Shown one piece after another: positions 56,882 to 64,000 of a DNA stretch of 64,000 bases; positions within the stretch are counted from its first letter, which is position 1, and each line of letters begins with the position of its first letter. Location of the stretch: assembly GCA_019753235.1 (NCBI GenBank), contig JAIELF010000020.1, positions 1 through 64,000 of the forward strand. The letters are read 5' to 3'. The translations under genes were made by a program, and so were the position numbers. The stretch is from a bacterium. GTDB taxonomy: Bacteria; Planctomycetota; Planctomycetia; Kolteriales; Kolteriaceae. The notes below the pieces were generated by a model, which was not told the DNA's origin, searched no databases, and saw only the letters and a program-made list of their open reading frames with translations.

Positions 56882-59710
56882 ATGCTGCTAGAAGATCCTC
56901 CGGCGGAGGTTCTCTCGTCCCTCGAAGAACAGGACGGTATCGAGGGGCCCATCCTTCTAAAAACGCCGACCGATATCAACCTTGTCGGCCAGCCTGCGCG
57001 CGAGTGGCTTCTTGTCACGCCAGGGCATGTGGCCGTGATTGCCGAGGGATCGGCGCAGGTTCTTCGGTCGGTGGCGATCGTGGAAGTCACATCGTTTCGG
57101 GCGCTGGCGGGGATCGGCTCGGGGATGCTGCAAGCCCGCGTCGGTCAAGCCTGGATCGATCTGCTTCGCTATTCGAACCGCTTGGCCGATCCTTTTTTTA
57201 TGGTCGCAAGCAAACTCGAAAGCCTCCGGCAAGAAGGAAACTTCGAGGTCGAAAAGGGGGACGAGCACGATCCAAGGCGCTGCTCGGCGTGTGGCCTTCG
57301 ATTGTCGAGCCCCGGTGAGAGCTGCCCGCGGTGTCTCCCGAAGGGAGCGATTCTCTCTCGAGTCCTTGATCTGCTTCGGCCCGAAACAAAGGGAGTTTTA
57401 CTGCTGACGTTGCTGACATTTTTCGGCGTCGTGGCCGAGCTTGTTCCCCCCAAGCTTCAGCAGTACATGGTCGATCACATCTTGACCGACGGAAGCCGAT
57501 CATCGCAGGTTGGCGGATTCCTCTCGGCGCTCGTGGCGGTTGTGCTGGCCCTGGCGGTGTCGCGACTTATCCTCGCGATCGTCGGAGCGATCAAAGGACG
57601 CGTCGGAACACGAATTGGCGCGGCACTGACGGCTCGGCTTCGGTCTCAGCTTGTCGAGAGATTGCAAAAGCTCTCGATCTCCTACTTCGATCGCCATCAT
57701 GCCGGCTCGCTCATGAGCCGAGTCGTCTACGATACCGAAGTCCTACACGGGCTGGTTCTGCAATGGACGGGAGGCTTTCTTCTCCAGATTCTTCAGCTTG
57801 TCGGCGTTGGGATCATGCTCGTCTACATGAATCCAAAACTGGCGATGTACACACTGATTCCGGTGCCGATGGTGATCGGCGGAACTTGGTATTTTTGGCA
57901 GCGGGTTTATCCTCGGTACTACCGATACTGGGACGCGAACTCCAAGCAGGTGCAAGCCGTCTCCAGCATGCTGGGCGGGATTCGTGTGGTCAAATCCTTC
58001 GCGCAAGAGACCCGCGAACAAGGTCGATTCGAGAAGGCGAGCTCGTACCTTCGGCACATGCGTCTCTGGGTCGAAGAATCGACCGCTAACTATTCTGCCG
58101 TGATGCAGCTTGTCTTTAGCTTGGGTGGGTTGATCGTTTGGTATGTCGGGGGACGCGATGTCATTTCCTCGCACATGACGCTCGGCGAACTGATCGCTTT
58201 CCTTGCCTACCTCGCCATGTTCTACGCTCCGCTGGGCGCTCTCTCTCAGTTCACCACTTGGCTGACGAGTTTTCTCACCGGTGCCAAGCGGGTGATGGAA
58301 CTCCTCGATACGCCGATTGCCGTGGACGATCCCGAGAGCCCGGCTCGCCCGGGACCCGCGCAAGGAGAGATCCGCTTCGAAAACGTCACTTTTGGCTACG
58401 ACCGACATTCTCCGGTGATCAAGGGTATCTCTTTCGAGATCAAGCCGGGCGAGATGATCGGCGTCGTCGGAAGGAGCGGATCGGGCAAAACAACCCTCGT
58501 GAATCTGCTGTGTCGCTTCTATGACACCGACGAAGGACGCGTCCTCATTGATGGGATCGACGTTCGCGATTACACCCTCTTCGACTTGCGTCAGCGAGTC
58601 GGCATCGTGCTGCAAGAGTCGTATCTGTTTCGCGGGACGATTTGGGACAATCTCTGTTATGGTCGGCCCGAAACCGACATCAAGCTCGGCCTGTCCGCCG
58701 CCAAGGCCGCTTGCTCGCATGACTTTATCCTGCGCTCGCCCCTGGGTTATGAAACGATGCTCGGCGAGCACGGCGCGGGGCTCTCGGGCGGAGAAAAGCA
58801 GCGATTGTCGCTGGCGCGGGCCATCCTCTATAACCCGCCCATCCTCATCCTGGATGAAGCCACCAGCAGCGTCGATACAGAGGCCGAGCGAGCCATCCAA
58901 GAGGCGCTCGAGCGACTGACGCGAGGGCGAACCGTGATCGCGATTGCGCATCGGCTCTCGACGCTACGGAATTCCGATCGGATCCTGGTCTTCGAAAGAG
59001 GCAAACTAATCGAGCAGGGGCCTCACCGCGAACTTCTTCAGAAGAATGGGACCTACGCCAAACTCGTCAAGATTCAGACCCAGCTCACCAAAGATGCCAA
59101 CGTCGATCAGTTGACGCATCAAGTTGCCGATACGCCGCCCGCTCTCGAGTCGGCTCCGCAGACGGTGCCGACCGAGAACGTACCCGCCCCGGGCTCGGTC
59201 CCTTTCGAGATTGCTTGGCTCACGCCGACGGATGCCTCGCTAACGACTCTTCCGTCGGGGGCGATCGAGCTGCGACACCAAGATGGTTCGGTGGTGACAG
59301 GCTTGATGGTTTCTGCCGCGTTCCCGGCCACCTGGCCGGATCGATACCTCAGCCTTCGGACCTGGGACGAAGGAGGGGATGAGAAAGAGATCGGCATGAT
59401 TGAGAACCTTGCCGATTGGCCCGTCGCAGACCAGGCAATTATTCGCGAAGCCAAACAAAGGCGTTACCTTCTTCGGTCAATCCGATCGATCGAATCGCTG
59501 ACGCTCGAACATGGGCATCTCTGGTTCGATGTCACCACCGATCGAGGAACAGAGTCCTTCGCCATGCGCTGGAGTCCCGGGCATGCCGTCGATTTCGGAA
59601 AGAACGGCAAACTTATCCTCGATGTCGAAGATAATCGCTTTGTGATCGAAGACCTCGATCTCTTGCCGCGCGAACAACTTGACCTGCTCCGTCGGCACAT
59701 CTACTGGTAA
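56882..59710 (+). CDS. ABC transporter (TM + ATPase) fused to DUF1854
   Basis: A 942-residue protein. The start at ATG 56882 is preferred, with weak support. Residues ~1-130 are an unassigned N-terminal domain, then a zinc-ribbon-like pair CSACG ... CPRC (~140-157), six transmembrane segments (~170-480) and an ATPase domain: Walker A GRSGSGKTT (~551-559), signature LSGGEKQRLSLARA, Walker B ILILDEATSSVD and the H-loop AIAHRLS. The C-terminal ~140 residues (ELRHQDGSVVTGLMVSAAFP ... PREQLDLLRRHIYW) are a DUF1854 domain, usually a separate gene next to cyanophycin-associated ABC transporters. An exporter function is likely. Confidence 0.88.
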   Translation: MLLEDPPAEVLSSLEEQDGIEGPILLKTPTDINLVGQPAREWLLVTPGHVAVIAEGSAQVLRSVAIVEVTSFRALAGIGSGMLQARVGQAWIDLLRYSNRLADPFFMVASKLESLRQEGNFEVEKGDEHDPRRCSACGLRLSSPGESCPRCLPKGAILSRVLDLLRPETKGVLLLTLLTFFGVVAELVPPKLQQYMVDHILTDGSRSSQVGGFLSALVAVVLALAVSRLILAIVGAIKGRVGTRIGAALTARLRSQLVERLQKLSISYFDRHHAGSLMSRVVYDTEVLHGLVLQWTGGFLLQILQLVGVGIMLVYMNPKLAMYTLIPVPMVIGGTWYFWQRVYPRYYRYWDANSKQVQAVSSMLGGIRVVKSFAQETREQGRFEKASSYLRHMRLWVEESTANYSAVMQLVFSLGGLIVWYVGGRDVISSHMTLGELIAFLAYLAMFYAPLGALSQFTTWLTSFLTGAKRVMELLDTPIAVDDPESPARPGPAQGEIRFENVTFGYDRHSPVIKGISFEIKPGEMIGVVGRSGSGKTTLVNLLCRFYDTDEGRVLIDGIDVRDYTLFDLRQRVGIVLQESYLFRGTIWDNLCYGRPETDIKLGLSAAKAACSHDFILRSPLGYETMLGEHGAGLSGGEKQRLSLARAILYNPPILILDEATSSVDTEAERAIQEALERLTRGRTVIAIAHRLSTLRNSDRILVFERGKLIEQGPHRELLQKNGTYAKLVKIQTQLTKDANVDQLTHQVADTPPALESAPQTVPTENVPAPGSVPFEIAWLTPTDASLTTLPSGAIELRHQDGSVVTGLMVSAAFPATWPDRYLSLRTWDEGGDEKEIGMIENLADWPVADQAIIREAKQRRYLLRSIRSIESLTLEHGHLWFDVTTDRGTESFAMRWSPGHAVDFGKNGKLILDVEDNRFVIEDLDLLPREQLDLLRRHIYW

Positions 59711-59930
59711 TCCCGCTTTCCTTCGAACGAGTGAGAACTCGCACCGAATTAGAGCTACTTAAAACATACATAAGTGCTTTTGTTTCAATTGTTTGCTGCG
59801 ACAAATCGTCGTGAAACCTTTCCCACGGAGTGGGGTAAAAAAGGGCGAGCAGTTCTGCTCTTTCGTGGTCTGAGTCGAAGGACGGATTCGAACTGTGGGC
59901 CAAACACCGCCACGGGTGAAAGGATAAGCG

Positions 59931-62321
59931 ATGAATCTTCTTTGGATCTCGATGATGTCGATCGTGATGACAGCGGAGCCAACGACGGCCGAGTCGGTCG
60001 TGGGTCAGAAGGTCGAGGATTTTCGGCTCCAGGATTATCGAGGTGCCTGGCATTCGCTGGCGGACGAGAAGAGCCCGGTGGTGGTGATTGCATTCCTGGG
60101 GATCGAGTGTCCGCTCGTGAAGGTTTACGCTCCGCGCTTGCTTGAACTGGAGAAAGAGCTTGGTCCGCGAGGGGTCCGGGTTATCGCGATCAATCCGAAT
60201 CGACAGGACTCGGTGACGGAGATGGCCAGCTTTGCACGTCGACACGAGATCGATTTTCCGCTGCTCAAGGATCTTGGCAACAAGGTGGCCGACACTTTAC
60301 ATGTCGAGCGCACGCCCGAGTTCTTCGTCTTGGATGAGAATCGTGTTGTTCGTTATCACGGTCGATTCGACGATCAGTACGGTGTCGGGTACATTCGGCC
60401 TCAGCCGAGCAAGAAGTGCTTATGGGATGCCACGGTGGAAGTTCTCGAAGGGAAGCCCGTGACGGTCGCGGAAACGGCCACGCCTGGTTGTTTGATTGGC
60501 CGAGTCCTGGCGAGGGAATCGAGTTCTTCTGTGATCACCTACTGTCGTGATATTTCTCGCATCTTTCAGAAGCGTTGCCTCGAATGCCATCGCGATGGGC
60601 AGATCGGCCCCTTTGCTCTGTCGGATTTTGAAGAGGTCTCGGGCTGGTCGGACATGATTGCCGAGGTCGTCGACAATCGCCGAATGCCACCTTGGCACGC
60701 CAATCCAGCTCACGGCGATTTCGCCAACACTGCCCAGATGACCGAACAAGAACGAGAAACGGTCCTCGCGTGGGTCAAGGCGGGCGCTCCGCAGGGAGAT
60801 CCGAAGGACCTTCCCGCGCCTGTCACCTTTGCGAAGGGTTGGCGAATTCCTGAGCCCGATTTGGTTTTAGAGATGACCTCCGACCATCCGCTTCCTGCCG
60901 AGGGCGAGATCCCTTACGAGTACTATGTTCTCGATCCGAAATTGACCGAGGATAAATGGGTCTGTGCGGCCGAGTGTGTGGCCGGTAATGCCGCGGTGGT
61001 TCATCACATCATTGCTTTCGTGGTGGAGCCAGAACTGGCGAAGGATCTCGATGTCGGCCATTTCTCCGCCCCCGCGAAAAAGAATGTGGGAACGCTCCCC
61101 TCGGGTAGAAAAGCCGTCGGACTCCCCGCCGATGTCAACAAGCAGATCGCGGTGATGCGAAGCTGGTTGACCAACTACCTGGTGGCGACTGCTCCCGGCT
61201 CACCGCCGATGCAGTTGACAAACGGAATGGGAAAGATGTTGCGGGCTGGCTCCAAGATCGTCTTTCAGATGCACTACACTGCCAATGGTACGCCGCAAAC
61301 CGATCGCAGCAAGATCGGCCTCAAGTTCGTCGACGCATCGCAGATCAAGCACGAAGTCGTGACCCGGAGTGTGCTCGAACAGCGATTCGAGATTCCCCCT
61401 TACTCACCCGATCACGAAGTCACGGGGAGCCTTCGCTTCCGCGAGGATTCGCTCTTGCTAGAACTATTTCCGCACATGCACCTTCGGGGCAAGGCGTATC
61501 GATACACCGCCCTCTATCCCGATGGTCGTGAGGAGATCTTGCTCGATATTCCCCGTTACGATTTCGGCTGGCAGAACATCTACTCTTTTCGCGAGCCGAA
61601 GTTGATGCCCAAGGGAACCGTGCTTCGGTGCACCGCCCATTTCGATAACTCGGCCGAGAATCTGTCCAATCCCGATCCATCGCAATCCGTCCGTTTCGGC
61701 GATCAGACATGGGAAGAGATGATGATCGGGTTCTTCAACATGACCCGTGTTCGCGAGGGAATGTACAAGGATCCTTCACATTCCCGATCGATGGAATTCC
61801 AGGCGATGGCTTCGCAGGGAAAGACCGAGATCACAGACTCGCACCGAGTGGCCGCGGCCAGAGGACTTGAATCGGACGAGCACTTCGACAGATGGTGGGA
61901 TAAAGTCACCGATCTATTGCCACAGGTCGATCGCATTGATGTCAGCTTGGCCGACGGTCCAAACTTCCGATACCTCTTCGTCGCGCAAGGAGAAGAACTC
62001 CCGAGCACCATGAAGAGCATGAAAGAGCTACCCAAGCAGATGGCGGCCATGGGGCCACTTCTGGGGCTCTATCAGTACGCTAAGAAGGGCAACCTCGTGG
62101 TGAACAACGATCCGACAAAGGCTCAGGGGATGGAGATGAAGTTCCTCACGAAGCTTCTTCCTTCTTCGGTACATGTGCCGATCAAGATCAACGGCAAGCC
62201 TGGGACAGTGAATTTCTGGAGCCTAGAATCGGCTGCGTTTTCCCCAGAGGCTGTCGAGCTGATCCAGAAGCTGGTGGCGACGCTGCCAAGCGATTCCGCC
62301 GCCGTCGCCTCGGCCCGGTAG
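59931..62321 (+). CDS. Redoxin-cytochrome c-copper monooxygenase fusion protein, copy 2, with C-terminal extension
   Basis: A 796-residue paralogue of the gene at 51550. AAAGGA lies seven bases upstream of the start. The redoxin domain has C60 (IECPLVKVYAPR), the haem motif is C216-L-E-C219-H220, and the copper-ligand set is again complete: H358/H359, H448, H515/H517 and M597. Copy 2 has a longer loop between the first and second copper motifs (~375-440) and about 190 extra C-terminal residues (DEHFDRWWDKVTDLLPQVDR ...) of unknown fold. It converges with the serine hydrolase gene, leaving two bases. Conservation of all ligands in both copies suggests real enzymes. Confidence 0.86.
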   Translation: MNLLWISMMSIVMTAEPTTAESVVGQKVEDFRLQDYRGAWHSLADEKSPVVVIAFLGIECPLVKVYAPRLLELEKELGPRGVRVIAINPNRQDSVTEMASFARRHEIDFPLLKDLGNKVADTLHVERTPEFFVLDENRVVRYHGRFDDQYGVGYIRPQPSKKCLWDATVEVLEGKPVTVAETATPGCLIGRVLARESSSSVITYCRDISRIFQKRCLECHRDGQIGPFALSDFEEVSGWSDMIAEVVDNRRMPPWHANPAHGDFANTAQMTEQERETVLAWVKAGAPQGDPKDLPAPVTFAKGWRIPEPDLVLEMTSDHPLPAEGEIPYEYYVLDPKLTEDKWVCAAECVAGNAAVVHHIIAFVVEPELAKDLDVGHFSAPAKKNVGTLPSGRKAVGLPADVNKQIAVMRSWLTNYLVATAPGSPPMQLTNGMGKMLRAGSKIVFQMHYTANGTPQTDRSKIGLKFVDASQIKHEVVTRSVLEQRFEIPPYSPDHEVTGSLRFREDSLLLELFPHMHLRGKAYRYTALYPDGREEILLDIPRYDFGWQNIYSFREPKLMPKGTVLRCTAHFDNSAENLSNPDPSQSVRFGDQTWEEMMIGFFNMTRVREGMYKDPSHSRSMEFQAMASQGKTEITDSHRVAAARGLESDEHFDRWWDKVTDLLPQVDRIDVSLADGPNFRYLFVAQGEELPSTMKSMKELPKQMAAMGPLLGLYQYAKKGNLVVNNDPTKAQGMEMKFLTKLLPSSVHVPIKINGKPGTVNFWSLESAAFSPEAVELIQKLVATLPSDSAAVASAR

Positions 62322-62323
62322 TC

Positions 62324-64000
62324 CTAGAGATCGATCGCCACTTCGCCGGGAGCGACATCGGGAGCGATGTCGCTAGCCACGTCGAAGTAGAAGAGGTCCA
62401 GGTCTGCTTCGCCGTAGAGCTGATCGACGGCTTGATCATCAAGGACGTTGTCATTGACCGTGAGAGGATAAGCATTTTGCCCGCCCCCTTGCGTGCCACG
62501 AAGGCGTCCGACGCGATTGGTATAAGTGTCGCCGGACCACCACTCCAGAACGATGCCATCGACAGACTCTTCGGGGTCGTCAAGCAATACGCCGGCAATC
62601 AACAAGTCGCTTCCGGTCCCACCAAAGATCGTGTCAGCGCCAGCCATACCGACGATGAAATCGTCTCCGGAACCGCCAGTGATCAGGTCGTTCCCTTCGG
62701 AACCAATGAGGACATCATTCCCTTCGCCCCCGTTGATGGTGTCGTTTCCGTCGCTCCCTATCACGATGTCGCTTCCACCATCGGCGTTCAATAGATCGCC
62801 GGCGGTGGAAGGATCGATCGAACCAATGATGATATCATCACCATCCCCACCGTTTATCGTGTCGGAGAGGCTCGACCCAAAGATTGTGTCGGCTCCATCG
62901 CCGCCGAACACAAGCTCTGGTCGGTTCAGATTGGCAGTATTGAAAACGTCGTTGCCCGACTGCAAGTAGACCACGAGTCGACCGGTGATGTTGGGGAAGA
63001 ACTCAATGGGGTCGGTCGAATTGAAGTTCACATAGAACACCGAATTCGGGCCGGCCAGCGGATCATAGAGCGAGCCCGCGCCTGCAATGATGAAATCGTC
63101 ACCTGATGATCCACCGATGAAAAGATCCGTCAGGCTTGGGTTGTTGGGATTAGAAGTTGTTCTTGAACGGGTGATGTTCACCGACTGTGAAACAGATGCC
63201 GATACACCGCCATCTTTGTCGGTGACGCGAACGCTTGGCGTAAACGAGCCGACTTGTGTGTACGCGTACGAGACATTGAAGTTGTTACCGCCTGTTTGCG
63301 TCAGGTCGATCACACCATCGTTGTTCCAGTCGACCTGATAGGTGAAGTTGGCCGCCCGATCGATGGGGGAGGGGTCCGTCGCGGTGAAGGTGAAGTTCAA
63401 AGACTCTCCTCGAACCGCGGCACTGGCGACAGAGATCCCGGCCGTCGGGAGGGCATTGGCCACCGAAAGCGTCACCGGCGGCGAGTCGACATCGACCGGG
63501 TCGATCTGCGAGTTGACCTGATTGATGAGATTGACAAAAAAGCCCGCACTATCGGTGAGGCTATTCGCATCGCGAAGAAGGGCGACATACCAAAGTCCGC
63601 GCGTTCGGTCCCAGGCACCTTTGAAACCATTGGAGCCAAAATGACTGAGTACAGTTGCTCGGCCATTGGGATCGACGCCCTGAATCCACTGACCGAAACC
63701 GTAACCCAGGGCGGTTGACTGATAGAACGAGCCGGGATGTACATTGGTGGATCCGGGTTGGATCGTGGTGATTTCTTCCACCAGCCCGTTCGATAGAAAC
63801 TGCTGGCCGTTGTAGACCCCTTGATTCATCAACATTTGCAACATGTTGCTGTAGCTTTTCGCGGTGAGCCGACTTTGGCCGGCAGGGTTGGTATTCGCGC
63901 CGCCGTTCCAGCTAATGCTCATACCAAGCGGAACAGCCGTGTACTGATTGACGATCGAAGCCCAACTCAATCCGGTAACGCGCTCAGCGGCGGCCGCCGC
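62324..64000 (-). CDS. Serine hydrolase with PKD and RTX-type calcium repeats (5' truncated)
   Basis: At least 558 residues; the frame is open to the right window edge, so the N-terminus is missing. The visible start (~1-150) is the C-terminal part of a class C beta-lactamase/DD-peptidase-like domain (LTAKSYSNMLQMLMNQGVY, GYGFGQWI, SHFGSNGFKGAWD); the nucleophile Ser-x-x-Lys lies outside. A PKD-like domain (~195-275) is followed by hemolysin-type GGxGxDxhxG calcium-binding repeats (GGDGADTIFGS, GGSGDDFIVGM) and an acidic tail. It is probably secreted; substrate unknown. Confidence 0.85.
   Translation of the reverse strand, partial: AAAAAERVTGLSWASIVNQYTAVPLGMSISWNGGANTNPAGQSRLTAKSYSNMLQMLMNQGVYNGQQFLSNGLVEEITTIQPGSTNVHPGSFYQSTALGYGFGQWIQGVDPNGRATVLSHFGSNGFKGAWDRTRGLWYVALLRDANSLTDSAGFFVNLINQVNSQIDPVDVDSPPVTLSVANALPTAGISVASAAVRGESLNFTFTATDPSPIDRAANFTYQVDWNNDGVIDLTQTGGNNFNVSYAYTQVGSFTPSVRVTDKDGGVSASVSQSVNITRSRTTSNPNNPSLTDLFIGGSSGDDFIIAGAGSLYDPLAGPNSVFYVNFNSTDPIEFFPNITGRLVVYLQSGNDVFNTANLNRPELVFGGDGADTIFGSSLSDTINGGDGDDIIIGSIDPSTAGDLLNADGGSDIVIGSDGNDTINGGEGNDVLIGSEGNDLITGGSGDDFIVGMAGADTIFGGTGSDLLIAGVLLDDPEESVDGIVLEWWSGDTYTNRVGRLRGTQGGGQNAYPLTVNDNVLDDQAVDQLYGEADLDLFYFDVASDIAPDVAPGEVAIDL

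Noticed and set aside
57743..58951. A 402-codon minus-strand reading frame opposite the ABC transporter gene
   Set aside because: It lies wholly antisense to a clear ABC ATPase, has an Asp/Glu/Arg/His-rich composition typical of shadow frames in high-GC DNA, and shows no family motif.
1..64000. Search by eye for CRISPR arrays, tRNA, rRNA and prophage genes
   Set aside because: No regularly spaced direct repeats, no cloverleaf with CCA-like end and no phage structural genes were recognised; a computed scan could still find a tRNA I missed.

Overview
The window is almost certainly chromosomal DNA from a member of the Planctomycetota. The signs are three complete pairs of PSCyt1-PSCyt2-PSD1 (DUF1549/DUF1553) and DUF1501 genes, three secreted sulfatases, a mu-protocadherin-type cell-surface protein, a PEP-CTERM-like anchor, and the N-terminal 'RRLL..E.LE.R.VLSA' signature of planctomycete exported proteins. 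Genus cannot be fixed from the sequence alone. I see no rRNA, tRNA or CRISPR array.

Region by region. 1-8.8 kb holds the tail of a metalloprotease-like protein, a dihaem cytochrome c, a large arylsulfatase, a SnoaL-like protein and a tandem-repeat surface protein. Between them lie graveyards of mobile-element debris: two IS3 orfA stubs, an Rhs fragment, a hairpin resembling group II intron sequence and a diverged ~145-bp repeat present twice. 8.8-16.8 kb holds a DUF4239 membrane protein, a DUF2252 protein, an OprB-like porin, an exported Gfo/Idh/MocA oxidoreductase and a PqaA-like hydrolase, with a second Rhs scrap. 16.8-21.8 kb is a tightly overlapping minus-strand operon: DUF1501, sulfatase, DUF485, sodium:solute symporter. 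21.9-31.1 kb carries two head-to-tail PSD1 + DUF1501 pairs on the plus strand.

31.2-35.1 kb (minus) holds a membrane Cache-sensor Ser/Thr kinase with its kinase domain at the C-terminus, a membrane-anchored formylglycine-generating enzyme (FGE) with both catalytic cysteines, and an Rrf2 regulator. 35.3-41.9 kb (minus) is an operon of amidohydrolase, MFS transporter, PSD1 and DUF1501. 41.9-46.9 kb holds a fold-type II PLP enzyme, an M20 peptidase, a glycosyltransferase and a third sulfatase. 46.9-51.3 kb holds a trypsin-like protease with four FG-GAP-like repeats, a likely decayed copy of its N-terminus, a uracil-DNA glycosylase and a YHS protein. 51.5-62.3 kb has two paralogous redoxin-cytochrome-copper monooxygenase proteins. 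Between them sit a PEP-CTERM-like beta-helical protein and an ABC transporter fused to DUF1854. The window ends inside a serine hydrolase carrying RTX-like repeats.

How the genes may work together (inference): the FGE would activate the sulfatases; the sulfatases, symporter, MFS transporter, porin, oxidoreductase and amidohydrolase look like parts of several small systems for degrading sulfated or unusual polymers at the cell surface; the DUF1501/PSD1 proteins are exported and of unknown role. The most unusual items are the two six-copper-ligand monooxygenase fusions, the reversed-order sensor kinase next to the FGE, and the overlapping sulfatase-symporter operon.
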